Source: Neisseria perflava (GTDB lineage Bacteria > Pseudomonadota > Gammaproteobacteria > Burkholderiales > Neisseriaceae). Taken from it: a DNA stretch of 64,000 nt. The notes under the pieces are model-generated. The model had not been told where the DNA came from. It was given only the letters and a program-made list of their open reading frames with translations, and searched no databases. The stretch is from the NCBI RefSeq assembly GCF_019334725.1, contig NZ_CP079818.1, positions 930,001 through 994,000 on the forward strand, written 5' to 3'. The position numbers were made by a program, and so were the translations under genes. Positions 26,835 to 38,268 of this stretch are shown piece by piece (within the stretch, counting starts at the first letter, position 1; each line of letters begins with the position of its first letter).

Positions 26835-27503
26835 ATGAATCCGATTAAAACAACCCTGCTGACACTTTCCCTGCTCACTGTCTCCATCGGCGCACAAGCC
26901 GCTGAATTGCCGCAATCTGCCGTTTTGCAATACTCAGGCAGCTACGGTATTCCTGCGACCATGACCTTCATACACAGCGGCAACCAATACAAAATCGTCT
27001 CTACCATCAAAGTACCGCTTTACAATATCCGCTTTGAATCAGGCGGCAGCATCAACGGCACGACCTTGAATCCGTCTTACTACAAAGATGTACGCGGCGG
27101 TAAATTGTATGCCGAGGCCAAATTCTCCGGCGGCAACATCACTTATGGTAAAGCAGGTGATTTGAAAACCGAAAAATCCGGCCCGGCCATGGACTTGTTC
27201 ACTTTGGCATGGCAACTGGCCGCCAATGACGTGCGCCTGCCGTCAGGTTTGAAAATTACCAACGGTAAAAAACTGTACACCGTCGGCAGCATGAACAAAA
27301 TCGGCAGCGAAAGCTATAAACTGAACGGCGGTACAACGCCTGTGAGCAAATATCGCGTCCGCCGTGGCGACGATACCGTGACTTACTCGTTTGCTTCCGA
27401 TATCGACAATATCCCTGCGCAAATCAGTTATACCGATGACGGCAAAACCTACAACTTGAAACTGACTTCCGTCAAAATCAACGGTAAAGTAGTGAAACCG
27501 TAA
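26835..27503 (+). CDS. Exported DUF3108-family protein
   Basis: A 222-residue periplasmic protein with a signal peptide ending AQA-AELP (about residue 22). Its body is a beta-rich fold typical of DUF3108 (LQYSGSYGIPATMTFIHSG, STIKVPLYNIRFES, TVGSMNKIGSESYKL). The family resembles lipid-binding beta-shell proteins, but no function is established. It probably shares a transcript with purN (30-bp gap, AAGGAAA ribosome binding site), with no obvious functional link. Confidence 0.8.
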   Translation: MNPIKTTLLTLSLLTVSIGAQAAELPQSAVLQYSGSYGIPATMTFIHSGNQYKIVSTIKVPLYNIRFESGGSINGTTLNPSYYKDVRGGKLYAEAKFSGGNITYGKAGDLKTEKSGPAMDLFTLAWQLAANDVRLPSGLKITNGKKLYTVGSMNKIGSESYKLNGGTTPVSKYRVRRGDDTVTYSFASDIDNIPAQISYTDDGKTYNLKLTSVKINGKVVKP

Positions 27504-27523
27504 TCTTTATTTGCTCAAACAAG

Positions 27524-27556
27524 AAGGCCGTCTGAAAAGTTTTCAGACGGCCTTTT
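27524..27556. terminator. Convergent DUS-pair terminator
   Basis: AAGGCCGTCTGAAAA and TTTTCAGACGGCCTT arms between the DUF3108 gene and rng. Confidence 0.8.
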
Positions 27557-27560
27557 ATCT

Positions 27561-29054
27561 TTATAGCAACACAATATCGTATTGTTCCTGCGTGTAGGCG
27601 GTTTCGACTGCCAGCGAAATCGGCTTGCCGATAAAGTCTATCAACATCGCCAGCGATTGCGATTCTTCGTCTAGGAACAAGTCGATGACATTCGGAGCAG
27701 CCAAAATGCGGAAGGCTTGGACATCGTAGCGGCGCGCTTCGCGGACGATTTCGCGTTGGATTTCGTAGCACACGGTTTGCGGCGTTTTCAGACGGCCTCG
27801 GCCTTGGCAGGAAGGGCAGGGTTCGCAGAGGATTTGGCTTAAGTTTTCACGCGAGCGTTTACGGGTCAGTTCGACAAGGCCCAGACTGGTAAAGCCGTTG
27901 AGGGTGACGCGGGTGCGGTCGAAACTGAGGGCTTTGGCAAGCTCTTGCAGGACGGCTTCGCGGTGGACTTCCTGCGCCATATCGATGAAGTCGATGATGA
28001 TGATGCCGCCGAGATTGCGCAGGCGAAGTTCGCGGGCGATGGTGTGGCAGGCTTCGAGGTTGGTGCGAAAGATGGTTTCATCAAAATTGCGCGCGCCGAC
28101 AAAGCCGCCGGTGTTGACATCGATGGTGGTCATGGCTTCGGTGGACTCGATGATGAGGTAGCTGCCGAAGTTGAGGTTGACGCGCGGTTGGAGGGCGCGG
28201 GCGATTTCCTGCTCGATGTTGTGGGTTTCAAATAGGGGGCGTTCACCTTTGAACAGCTCGATTCTGCCCAATGCACCTTGAACGTATTGTTCGGCAAAAT
28301 GGGTCATGCGGCGGTGGTTTTCGGTGGAATCGACCAGGATTTTGTGCGTATCGAGGCTGAACATATCTCGTAATACGCGCAGGCTTAATGGCAAATCTTG
28401 ATAGAGCAGGGTTTCGGGCGGCTGAATTTTTGCCTGTTTTTGAATGTGTTCCCACACTTTGGTCAGATAGTTGATGTCTGATTGCAGTTGGTCATCGGAG
28501 GCGTTTTCAGCATTGGTGCGGATAATATAGCCGTGGCAGGCGTTTTCGGGCAGCAGATTGTTGAGACGCTCCCTCAAACTGCTGCGTTCGGCATCGTCTT
28601 CAATGCGTTGGGAAATGCCGATGTGGTCTTCTTGCGGAAGATGGACGAGGAAACGGCCGGCCAGCGAGATTTGTGTAGAAAGGCGCGCGCCTTTTGTATT
28701 GATGGGGTCTTTGATGACCTGAACCAAGACGGACTGACCTTCAAAGAGCATGTGTTCGATGCGTTGGGTTTCGTCCGGGTTGCGGCGTTGTTCGAGGACA
28801 TCGACGATGTGCAGAAACGCGGCGCGTTCCAAACCGATATCGATAAACGCGCTTTGCATGCCGGGAAGGACGCGTTTGACGACGCCCAAATAAATATTGC
28901 CGACCAAGCTATGACCGCTGTTGCGCTCGATGTGCAGCTCGCAGATATTGTTCTCTTCCAAAACAGCCACACGCGTTTCTTGCGGCGTGATGTTGACGAG
29001 GACAGTTTCGGGCGGACGCACGGCGTCCTTGGGGATGGGGATTCCTGAAAGCAT
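27561..29054 (-). CDS. rng: Ribonuclease G
   Basis: A 497-residue endoribonuclease of the RNase E/G family, acting in 16S rRNA 5'-end maturation and mRNA decay. The S1 domain (GNIYLGVVKRVLPGMQSAFIDIG region) is followed by the DNase I-like catalytic part with IIIDFIDM and by the zinc-link CPSCQGRGRL. It lacks the long C-terminal degradosome scaffold of RNase E. The start is taken as the ATG at 29052-29054 (MLSGIPIPKDAV); an in-frame upstream start at 29126 would add 24 poorly fitting residues. Confidence 0.94.
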   Translation of the reverse strand: MLSGIPIPKDAVRPPETVLVNITPQETRVAVLEENNICELHIERNSGHSLVGNIYLGVVKRVLPGMQSAFIDIGLERAAFLHIVDVLEQRRNPDETQRIEHMLFEGQSVLVQVIKDPINTKGARLSTQISLAGRFLVHLPQEDHIGISQRIEDDAERSSLRERLNNLLPENACHGYIIRTNAENASDDQLQSDINYLTKVWEHIQKQAKIQPPETLLYQDLPLSLRVLRDMFSLDTHKILVDSTENHRRMTHFAEQYVQGALGRIELFKGERPLFETHNIEQEIARALQPRVNLNFGSYLIIESTEAMTTIDVNTGGFVGARNFDETIFRTNLEACHTIARELRLRNLGGIIIIDFIDMAQEVHREAVLQELAKALSFDRTRVTLNGFTSLGLVELTRKRSRENLSQILCEPCPSCQGRGRLKTPQTVCYEIQREIVREARRYDVQAFRILAAPNVIDLFLDEESQSLAMLIDFIGKPISLAVETAYTQEQYDIVLL

Positions 29055-29291
29055 GGGGATACCTGATTTTGAATAGAAAAACTTTTGCGATGTGTTCTTC
29101 TCCAAAAAACAAATGGCAAAAGTCATTCTGCGAAAGCGCTTATCATACTTTAATTATGGTTTTTCCGCATCTGCACAAATGTTTATGGTCAGAAGGCCGT
29201 CTGAATGTTTTTTACAACCGTACGGCGGGAACACTTGTAAAATAGCACCTATGCCCATATAGTCATGAACATTGGTATTCTGGAAGAAATC

Positions 29292-29549
29292 ATGCAAACC
29301 GTTACTGTTTATACCGGTCCATATTGCCCATACTGCACCATGGCGAAAAGGCTGTTGCAGGTGGTGGGTGTGAAAGAAATCAACGAAATCCGCATCGACG
29401 GCAATCCGGAAGTTTTTGCCGAAATGCAGCAGCTTTCCGGCCAGCGCAGCGTGCCGCAGATTTTTATCGGCGACACCCATGTCGGTGGCTTTACCGATTT
29501 GTACCGCTTGCAGCAGGAAGGCAAGTTGGACGAATTACTGAATCCTTAA
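29292..29549 (+). CDS. grxC: Glutaredoxin 3
   Basis: An 85-residue dithiol glutaredoxin using glutathione. The active site CPYC is at residues 12-15 (VYTGPYCPYCTMAKR), and the cis-proline and GSH-binding segment is SVPQIFIGDTHVGGF. Start ATG at 29292 with GGAAG upstream; an in-frame ATG nine codons earlier lacks a ribosome binding site. It lies 21 bp before secB, an arrangement (grxC-secB) common in proteobacteria. Confidence 0.95.
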   Translation: MQTVTVYTGPYCPYCTMAKRLLQVVGVKEINEIRIDGNPEVFAEMQQLSGQRSVPQIFIGDTHVGGFTDLYRLQQEGKLDELLNP

Positions 29550-29570
29550 CCCTTAACTTAGGAAAATAAA

Positions 29571-30005
29571 ATGAGCGAAGAATTGCAACCCGTATTCAGC
29601 GTTGAGCGTCTGTATGTAAAAGACTTGTCTTTGGAAGTGCCTCACGCACCACAAATCTTCTTGGAACAAGGCGCGCCTGAAGTGGATATGCGCGTTTCTA
29701 CCGGCAACACCAAACTGGAAGACGGTTTCTACAGCGTTGACGTTACCGTGACCGTGACTGCCAAACTGAACGAAGAGCGCACCATGTTCTTGAACGAAGT
29801 TACCCAAAGCGGCATCTTCCGTTTGGAAAACATTCCTGAGGAAGACGTACAACTGCTGTTGGGCGTTGCTTGTCCGAACATCCTGTTCCCTTACGCACGC
29901 GAAGCCATTTCCAACAGCGTAACCCGCGCCGGCTTCCCACCTGTACTGCTTGCTCCGATCAACTTCGAAGCAATCTACCAAGAACAACAGGGAGCTAACG
30001 CTTAA
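29571..30005 (+). CDS. secB: Protein-export chaperone SecB
   Basis: A 144-residue cytoplasmic tetrameric chaperone that keeps preproteins unfolded and hands them to SecA. Conserved segments are [13 protein letters not shown], the negatively charged SecA-contact strand, and [11 protein letters not shown] followed by [14 protein letters not shown]. Starts at ATG after TAGGAAA. Second gene of the grxC-secB pair. Confidence 0.97.
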   Translation: MSEELQPVFSVERLYVKDLSLEVPHAPQIFLEQGAPEVDMRVSTGNTKLEDGFYSVDVTVTVTAKLNEERTMFLNEVTQSGIFRLENIPEEDVQLLLGVACPNILFPYAREAISNSVTRAGFPPVLLAPINFEAIYQEQQGANA

Positions 30006-30023
30006 TCGCGTTATACCTAAATT

Positions 30024-30060
30024 AAGGCCGTCTGAAACATTGTGTTCAGACGGCCTTTTT
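30024..30060 (+). terminator. DUS-pair terminator of secB
   Basis: AAGGCCGTCTGAA and TTCAGACGGCCTT arms followed by a T run. Confidence 0.85.
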
Positions 30061-30103
30061 TTATCTAAAAATCAGGATATAAGAAAAAATCTATAACAAA
30101 AAG

Positions 30104-30148
30104 TTCATATATTAATGCATCAGGTATATAATGATTACGCCTATCATT
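30104..30148 (+). promoter_or_regulatory. Candidate promoter and Fur box for the TonB-dependent receptor
   Basis: A TATAAT -10 at 30127-30132 and a weak TTCATA -35 at 30104-30109 (17-bp spacing) are overlapped by the 19-bp inverted repeat AATGAT-N7-ATCATT at 30130-30148. The repeat resembles a degenerate Fur box, and its position would allow iron-dependent repression. The surrounding 150 bp is very AT-rich. Fur binding is inference. Confidence 0.5.
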
Positions 30149-30249
30149 ACTATTATATTTTAATTTTATAGATTAAATATCATTTAAAATTAATAAATTA
30201 TAATTTTTATCAAGTAGGTAAGTAGATTCTATTAATTAAGGAAATAGTT

Positions 30250-33200
30250 GTGAAACCTGATTTTCAAATGAAAACAATTTGTTTGTTATTAGTACTGCCT
30301 TGCCAAACTGTTTTTGCAGATACAGGACATCAAGAAGTTGAACATGTAGATATGGATACGGTCAAGGTCAGTGGCAAACGGCAGGCACAAAGGAATACCG
30401 AGCGCAGTCAGTCTTATACAATCGGAACGATGGCAACGGCGACTGGGTTGCGTATTTCAGGCAAGGATACGCCGCAGTCGGTGAGCGTAATGACGCGTCG
30501 GCAGCTAGATGATAAAGCAATATATTCTTTAGAAGATGCAATGAAAAACACTACGGGAATCAACGTGGTTCGGGATTCGGGCCTACAAACTCGTTTTTTG
30601 TCTCGTGGTTTCTATGTTGATCAGATTGGTGAAGACGGTATTACCACTAATGTGTCTGGACGTTCGGGTTATACGGCAAAAATCGATGTCTCACCCAGTA
30701 CAGACCTTGCTGTTTATGATCACATTGAGGTTGTCAGAGGTGCAACCGGTCTTACTCAGTCCAATTCAGAACCGGGTGGAACCATTAATTTAATCCGTAA
30801 GCGGCCAGCAGCTCTGTTTAAGCATACAGGTGAAATCAGCACTGACCATAGGGGCAGCAAGCGTTTGGCTTTGGATGTATCTGGAAGCTTGAATAATGAA
30901 CATACGGTACGCGGTAGGCTGGTTGGTGTTCATGAGGACCACCGCTCTTTTAAAGAGGGTGTATGGAACAAGAAAGACATGGTTTATGGCGTGATCGATA
31001 CGGATTTGAGTGATAACAGTATGCTGACTTTGGGTGGTACTTATCAGAAAAATAAAGACATTCCCGATTTTGCCGGCGTGATTTTACCTTGTGAGGATCA
31101 AAAAACTGCGGCCTTCAGCTCCAGTCCTGCCTGTAACAATCCTTTGAAATTGCCACGTAAAACTTATTTGGGTGAAACCTCATGGTCACGCCTGAATGCT
31201 GATAAATACAATATTTTTTCCGGTTTCAAACATGTCTTTGACAATGGATGGCAACTTAATGCCGAAATTTCTTATACGCGTAACGATTCAGATGCCAAAG
31301 TCGGACAATTTTTTCTGAAAAACGAACACGCGGCAGGTATTTCAGCATCTGAGGCAACGGGTTTCTTAACCGAGAAGGGGGAGGTTATCCCTTTTGAGCC
31401 TAAAGACAAGGCGTTGGCAAAATTAAAAGAATATCGTGATGGCGTCACTAAAACATATGAAGAGAAAAAAGCAGATTACGTTGCCCATCATTTCGATGCA
31501 TCTGCTTTTGAACAATATCGCTCCCAAAGGGCGGCAGCACGTCGGGCAGGTTTTGATCAATGTATGCAGGACATTGGTTTGGATTTCCTGTGCAACGACT
31601 GGCAGGATCCTGGTGTAGAAGTAGATAAAAAAGAGTTTATTGATAAGGAGCTTGCAAAGCAAGGCATTGTTAACAATGCAGAAGGTCTGTTTCCCAACCG
31701 TCTATACGACTCAGCATACAATCTTCGCCACACATACAACCGCCGTTACAATTTCATGCCGTTGCACTATACCAAACACGATGTGCAATGGGGCTTTAAG
31801 CTGGATCTGACAGGTAACTACCGCCTACTTGGACGTGAACATGATTTCTTTGTCGGCTATGCGTATAACAATGAAAAAATCCGTTCTGCTTATACAGAAA
31901 TCTATCAAAACCGTTATTTTGTCCGTCCTCAAGGTTATGCAGGTGCAGGCAGTTGCGGCATTCATCCCGATGGTCCGGAGCGTAATCCTTTAGAAAAAGG
32001 TATTGTCGAACCAGATTGGCATATTTATAACGAAAAAGGTAATAACAAAATCTATGTGCCGGAATGCAGTGGCGCGCATATTACCAAATATACTCCCCGT
32101 TTGGATGCGGAAGGCAAGCCTGTCTGGACCGTCAACGACAATGGTGAGCGCGTAATGGTGCAAGATCCTGTTTACGAATTGGATGCAAATGGAAACAAAA
32201 TACAGGAGCGGGATGAAGAGGGAAATTTGAAATGGGCAAACCAATATCTGAAAATACCGCTGTGGAAAACTGTTCAGGTTGCAGATGATCATGTTCCGGC
32301 GTTATACAATTATTCGAAATACCTTAACACGAATAAAACACATTCTTTGACTGTCAGCACCCGCTTTAATGCAACCAACCGTCTGCATCTCTTGGGCGGT
32401 ATGCACTATACGCGCTATGAAACCACACAAGCCAAAGAAATGCCTGTACGCTATGGCCAGCCTGCTACGGCATTTCAAACTGAGAGCAGTAACAAAATCG
32501 ACAAAGAACACTACACCTCAAAAATGCAAAGTCATAGGTTCACGCCATATGCAGGCATTACCTACGACCTGACACCGCAACAAAGCTTGTATGCCAGCTA
32601 TACTAAGATTTTTAAACAACAGGATAACGTTGATGTAACCAGCAAATCCGTTCTTCCACCACTCATCGGGACTAACTATGAAATAGGTTGGAAAGGGTCG
32701 TTCTTGCAAGGCCGTCTGAATGCTTCGCTTGCCTTATTTGTTTTACAGCAGAAAAACCGAACCGTTGTCGATTTCGGATTTGTTCCCGATACTAGTCGTA
32801 ACGGAGGTTCATTCCAAACCATCGCCAAACCTGTGGGTAAGGTTAAGAGCAGCGGTGCAGAACTTGAATTGGCTGGCGAATTGTCGGAAAACTGGCGTAT
32901 TTTTGTTGGCTACACATATAACAAAAGTAAGTATAAAAATGCTGCAGAAGTCAATGCGGAGCGGTTGGAGAAAAACACGACTGCCGACCCATATAACTTC
33001 AGTAACTTCACGCCGGTACATATGTTCCGCCTCGGTACAAGCTACCGCTTGCCTCAAACTAAGTTGACCTTGGGTGGTGGAATATCCGCGCAAAGTCGCA
33101 CAAGTAGCCTTTACAATATTCGCCAAGGAGGCTACGGACTTATAGATGGCTTTGTTCAATATGACTTTCACAAACACGGCAGAATCAGCCTGATCGGAAC

Positions 33201-33312
33201 GAACCTGGCTGACAGGACGTATTTTGAAAACAACTACAACCGTACGCGAGGTCAAAACAATTTCTATGGCGAACCGCGGACAGTCAAATTGAAATTGGAT
33301 TGGCATTTCTAG
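30250..33312 (+). CDS. TonB-dependent siderophore-type outer-membrane receptor
   Basis: A 1020-residue receptor. A signal peptide ending near VFADTG is followed by a TonB-box-like DTVKVSG, a plug domain (GKDTPQSVSVMTRRQL, MKNTTGINVVRDSG, HIEVVRGATGL) and a 22-strand barrel ending in the aromatic LKLDWHF. It is longer than the usual 700-800 residues because of two hydrophilic insertions, about residues 375-490 and 590-670, presumably surface loops. The GTG at 30250 is used because AAGGAA lies 7 nt upstream; an ATG six codons later is the alternative. The ligand cannot be deduced; no siderophore biosynthesis or ABC importer genes are adjacent. Likely iron-regulated. Confidence 0.9.
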   Translation: MKPDFQMKTICLLLVLPCQTVFADTGHQEVEHVDMDTVKVSGKRQAQRNTERSQSYTIGTMATATGLRISGKDTPQSVSVMTRRQLDDKAIYSLEDAMKNTTGINVVRDSGLQTRFLSRGFYVDQIGEDGITTNVSGRSGYTAKIDVSPSTDLAVYDHIEVVRGATGLTQSNSEPGGTINLIRKRPAALFKHTGEISTDHRGSKRLALDVSGSLNNEHTVRGRLVGVHEDHRSFKEGVWNKKDMVYGVIDTDLSDNSMLTLGGTYQKNKDIPDFAGVILPCEDQKTAAFSSSPACNNPLKLPRKTYLGETSWSRLNADKYNIFSGFKHVFDNGWQLNAEISYTRNDSDAKVGQFFLKNEHAAGISASEATGFLTEKGEVIPFEPKDKALAKLKEYRDGVTKTYEEKKADYVAHHFDASAFEQYRSQRAAARRAGFDQCMQDIGLDFLCNDWQDPGVEVDKKEFIDKELAKQGIVNNAEGLFPNRLYDSAYNLRHTYNRRYNFMPLHYTKHDVQWGFKLDLTGNYRLLGREHDFFVGYAYNNEKIRSAYTEIYQNRYFVRPQGYAGAGSCGIHPDGPERNPLEKGIVEPDWHIYNEKGNNKIYVPECSGAHITKYTPRLDAEGKPVWTVNDNGERVMVQDPVYELDANGNKIQERDEEGNLKWANQYLKIPLWKTVQVADDHVPALYNYSKYLNTNKTHSLTVSTRFNATNRLHLLGGMHYTRYETTQAKEMPVRYGQPATAFQTESSNKIDKEHYTSKMQSHRFTPYAGITYDLTPQQSLYASYTKIFKQQDNVDVTSKSVLPPLIGTNYEIGWKGSFLQGRLNASLALFVLQQKNRTVVDFGFVPDTSRNGGSFQTIAKPVGKVKSSGAELELAGELSENWRIFVGYTYNKSKYKNAAEVNAERLEKNTTADPYNFSNFTPVHMFRLGTSYRLPQTKLTLGGGISAQSRTSSLYNIRQGGYGLIDGFVQYDFHKHGRISLIGTNLADRTYFENNYNRTRGQNNFYGEPRTVKLKLDWHF

Positions 33313-33478
33313 AGCGAATGGATCATTATTTGGTATGTGAACATTATTGGCCAAATTCCTGATAAAAGTATGGATTGAACATCCTTCTTTTTTGAAAGCT
33401 GTTTTCTAACAATGGCTGAAGTTGATTCGATAGCCGGCGTATTTTCAAATATTCATTTGTTTCAAGTATTCAGCTTTG

Positions 33479-33515
33479 AAGGCCGTCTGAAACATTGCGT
33501 TCAGACGGCCTTTTT
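33479..33515 (+). terminator. DUS-pair terminator after the TonB-dependent receptor
   Basis: AAGGCCGTCTGAA and TTCAGACGGCCTT arms with T5, 165 bp after the receptor stop codon and 47 bp before recG. Confidence 0.7.
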
Positions 33516-33561
33516 GTTTTCGGATAAAATACAGCAAACTTTAAATCAGCTGCCTTTTAAG

Positions 33562-35601
33562 ATGACGCCCGAAACCCAAAAACAGCTCAAAATTACCGAT
33601 GTTTCCGCTAAGAAGCTCGAGAAACTCAACCTCCATACCGCATGGGATTTGGTGTTGCACCTGCCGTTGCGTTATGAGGATGAGACGCACATCATGCCGA
33701 TTAAGGATGCACCAATCGGCGTGCCGTGTCAGGTTGAGGGCGAAGTCATTCATCAGGAAGTGACATTTAAGCCGCGCAAGCAGCTGATTGTCCAAATCGC
33801 CGACGGTTCCGGCAGCGTCCTTTTTCTGCGCTTTATCCACTTTTATGCCAGCAACCAGAAACAGATGGCGGTCGGCAAGCGCATCCGCGCCGTGGGCGAA
33901 ATCAAGCACGGGTTTCACGGCGACGAGATGATTCATCCTAAAATCCGCGATGCCGAGAGCAGCGGTTTGGCAGAAAGCCTTACGCCGATTTATCCGACCG
34001 TAAACGGTTTAAATCAACCCACTTTGCGCCGTATTATTCAGACGGCCTTGGACGTTACGCCGTTGCACGACACCTTGCCTGATGCTTTATTAGGCCGTCT
34101 GAAATTGCCGCACCTTGCCGAAAGCCTGCGCCTTTTGCATTCGCCGCCGCCAAGCTTCACCATTCATCAACTTTCAGACGGCACGCTGCCTGCATGGCAA
34201 CGGCTCAAATTTGACGAACTTTTGGCGCAACAGCTTTCTATGCGCTTGGCACGGCAGAAGCGCGTCAGCGGCTCGGCCACGGCATTGGGTGGCGACGGCA
34301 CATTGACTCAAGCCCTGCGCCACGCTTTGCCGTTTGCCCTGACTGATGCGCAAGAAAGAGTTGTTTCCGAAATCTGCCACGATATGGCGCAAACCCACCC
34401 CATGCACCGCCTGCTGCAAGGCGATGTTGGCAGCGGCAAAACCATTGTGGCCGCCTTGTCTGCTTTGACTGCTATCGAATCCGGTGCGCAGGTGGCTGTA
34501 ATGGCGCCGACCGAAATCCTTGCCGAACAGCACTTCATCAAGTTCAAACAATGGCTTGAGCCGTTAGGGCTTGAAGTCGTTTGGCTTTCAGGCAGCCAGC
34601 GCAAAAAAGCCAAAGACGAAGCCAAAGCCAAACTGGCTGACGGCTCTGTCAAAATTGCCGTCGGCACGCACGCCCTGTTTTCTGACGACGTCGAGTTTCA
34701 AAATCTCGGCTTGGTGATTGTGGACGAACAACACCGTTTCGGTGTTGCTCAACGCCTTGCCCTTAAAAACAAAGGGCGCGACGTCCACCAACTGATGATG
34801 TCCGCCACGCCCATTCCGCGCACGCTTGCCATGAGTTTTTTCGCAGACTTAGACGTGTCTGTCATCGACGAATTGCCGCCCGGACGTACGCCGATTAAGA
34901 CTCGCCTCGTCAACAACGTCCGCCGCGTCGAAGTTGAAGGCTTTGTCCTTAATATTTGTCGCAAAGGGCAGCAGGCATACTGGGTCTGCCCGCTGATTGA
35001 AGAAAGTGAAACCCTGCAACTGCAAACCGCCACCGAAACCCTCGAGCAGCTTCAGGCAGCCTTACCCGAACTCAGCATCGGCTTGGTACACGGGCGCATG
35101 AAAGCCGCCGAAAAAGCCGAAGTCATGGCGGAATTTGCCGCAGGTCGTCTGAACGTCTTGGTTGCCACCACCGTCATCGAAGTCGGCGTAGATGTGCCCA
35201 ACGCTGCCCTGATGGTGATCGAACACGCCGAGCGCATGGGCTTGGCGCAGCTTCACCAATTACGCGGACGGGTAGGGCGTGGCGTGGCAGAAAGCGTGTG
35301 TGTCCTCCTGTTTGCCGAACCTTTGAGCGAACTCGCCAAAGCACGGTTGAAAGTCATCTACGAACACACCGACGGCTTTGAAATCGCCCGCCAAGACCTC
35401 AACATCCGCGGCCCCGGCGAATTTCTTGGCGCGCGCCAAAGCGGCGTCCCCATGCTACGCTTCGCCAACCTTGAAGAAGACTTACACCTTTTAGAACAAG
35501 CGCGCGAAATCGCCCCTTTGCTGATTGAGCAAAACCCTGAAATCGTCGAAGCACATCTAGCAAGATGGCTTTCCAGTAGGGAAGGCTATTTGGGCGTATA
35601 A
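33562..35601 (+). CDS. recG: ATP-dependent DNA helicase RecG
   Basis: A 679-residue branch-migration helicase acting on stalled forks and recombination intermediates. An N-terminal wedge/OB domain (about residues 60-160) precedes the motor domains with GDVGSGKT (Walker A), VDEQHRFGV (motif II), MSATPIPRT (motif III), ATTVIEVGVDVPNA and QLRGRVGRG (motifs V and VI). The start is the ATG giving MTPETQKQLKITDV, as in other Neisseria RecG proteins; the open frame extends 50 codons upstream through the DUS hairpin, which is not coding. Several DUSs are embedded in the gene. Confidence 0.97.
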   Translation: MTPETQKQLKITDVSAKKLEKLNLHTAWDLVLHLPLRYEDETHIMPIKDAPIGVPCQVEGEVIHQEVTFKPRKQLIVQIADGSGSVLFLRFIHFYASNQKQMAVGKRIRAVGEIKHGFHGDEMIHPKIRDAESSGLAESLTPIYPTVNGLNQPTLRRIIQTALDVTPLHDTLPDALLGRLKLPHLAESLRLLHSPPPSFTIHQLSDGTLPAWQRLKFDELLAQQLSMRLARQKRVSGSATALGGDGTLTQALRHALPFALTDAQERVVSEICHDMAQTHPMHRLLQGDVGSGKTIVAALSALTAIESGAQVAVMAPTEILAEQHFIKFKQWLEPLGLEVVWLSGSQRKKAKDEAKAKLADGSVKIAVGTHALFSDDVEFQNLGLVIVDEQHRFGVAQRLALKNKGRDVHQLMMSATPIPRTLAMSFFADLDVSVIDELPPGRTPIKTRLVNNVRRVEVEGFVLNICRKGQQAYWVCPLIEESETLQLQTATETLEQLQAALPELSIGLVHGRMKAAEKAEVMAEFAAGRLNVLVATTVIEVGVDVPNAALMVIEHAERMGLAQLHQLRGRVGRGVAESVCVLLFAEPLSELAKARLKVIYEHTDGFEIARQDLNIRGPGEFLGARQSGVPMLRFANLEEDLHLLEQAREIAPLLIEQNPEIVEAHLARWLSSREGYLGV

Positions 35602-35618
35602 AATTTTCATGAAAAGAA

Positions 35619-35648
35619 AAAGGCCGTCTGAAAACAGACGGCCTTTGA
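35619..35648. terminator. Convergent DUS-pair terminator (tight hairpin)
   Basis: AAAGGCCGTCTG and CAGACGGCCTTT arms with a 4-nt loop between recG and gdhA. Confidence 0.8.
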
Positions 35649-35665
35649 TTTGGCTGGATAGGGGT

Positions 35666-37414
<1,749 letters not shown>

Positions 37415-38209
37415 ATGAAAGCCTATCACGACCTTATGCGCCATGTTCTCGACAATGGCATCGACAAATCCGACCGTACCGGCACCGGCACGCGTTCCGT
37501 GTTCGGTTACCAAATGCGTTTTGATTTGAGTGAAGGCTTTCCGCTGTTAACCACCAAAAAACTGCATCTGCGCTCGATTATTCATGAGCTACTTTGGTTT
37601 CTCAAAGGCGATACCAACATCAAATACCTGAAAGAGAACAACGTTTCCATTTGGGACGAATGGGCGGACGAAAACGGCGATTTAGGCCCGGTTTACGGCT
37701 ACCAATGGCGCAGTTGGCCTGCACCCGACGGCCGCCATATCGACCAAATTGCCAACGTGGTGGAACAAATCAAGAAAAATCCCGACTCGCGCCGCCTGAT
37801 TGTGTCCGCATGGAATCCGGCTTTGGTCGATGAAATGGCCTTGCCGCCTTGCCACGCGCTGTTTCAGTTTTACGTTGCCAACGGCAAACTGTCTTGCCAG
37901 CTTTACCAACGCAGCGCCGATATTTTCCTTGGCGTACCGTTCAACATCGCCAGCTACGCATTGTTGACCATGATGATGGCCCAAGTATGCGGACTGGAAG
38001 CAGGTGAGTTTATCCATACGTTTGGCGATGCGCATTTGTACAGTAACCATATCGAGCAGGCCCAGCTACAATTAAGCCGCGATTTCCGAAACCTGCCGAC
38101 CATGAAAATCAACCCTGAAGTCAAAGACTTGTTTGAATTTAAATTTGAAGACTTTGAATTGGAAGGCTACGATCCGCATCCGCATATCAAAGCAGCCGTA
38201 TCGGTGTAA
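37415..38209 (+). CDS. thyA: Thymidylate synthase
   Basis: A 264-residue folate-dependent enzyme converting dUMP to dTMP, the standard E. coli-type length. [17 protein letters not shown] binds phosphate, [17 protein letters not shown] is conserved, and the nucleophilic Cys is in [32 protein letters not shown] is the dUMP/folate site. The ATG at 37415 ([12 protein letters not shown]) has AAGGAA 6 nt upstream; the frame is open 44 codons further but without homology. Confidence 0.98.
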   Translation: MKAYHDLMRHVLDNGIDKSDRTGTGTRSVFGYQMRFDLSEGFPLLTTKKLHLRSIIHELLWFLKGDTNIKYLKENNVSIWDEWADENGDLGPVYGYQWRSWPAPDGRHIDQIANVVEQIKKNPDSRRLIVSAWNPALVDEMALPPCHALFQFYVANGKLSCQLYQRSADIFLGVPFNIASYALLTMMMAQVCGLEAGEFIHTFGDAHLYSNHIEQAQLQLSRDFRNLPTMKINPEVKDLFEFKFEDFELEGYDPHPHIKAAVSV

Positions 38210-38224
38210 TCTAAGTTGAAAATA

Positions 38225-38256
38225 AAAAGGCCGTCTGAAACTTCAGACGGCCTTTT
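38225..38256. terminator. Convergent DUS-pair terminator
   Basis: AAAAGGCCGTCTGAA and TTCAGACGGCCTTTT arms, almost no loop, between thyA and the TbpB-like lipoprotein gene. Confidence 0.8.
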
Positions 38257-38268
38257 GTTTAGGCAGGG

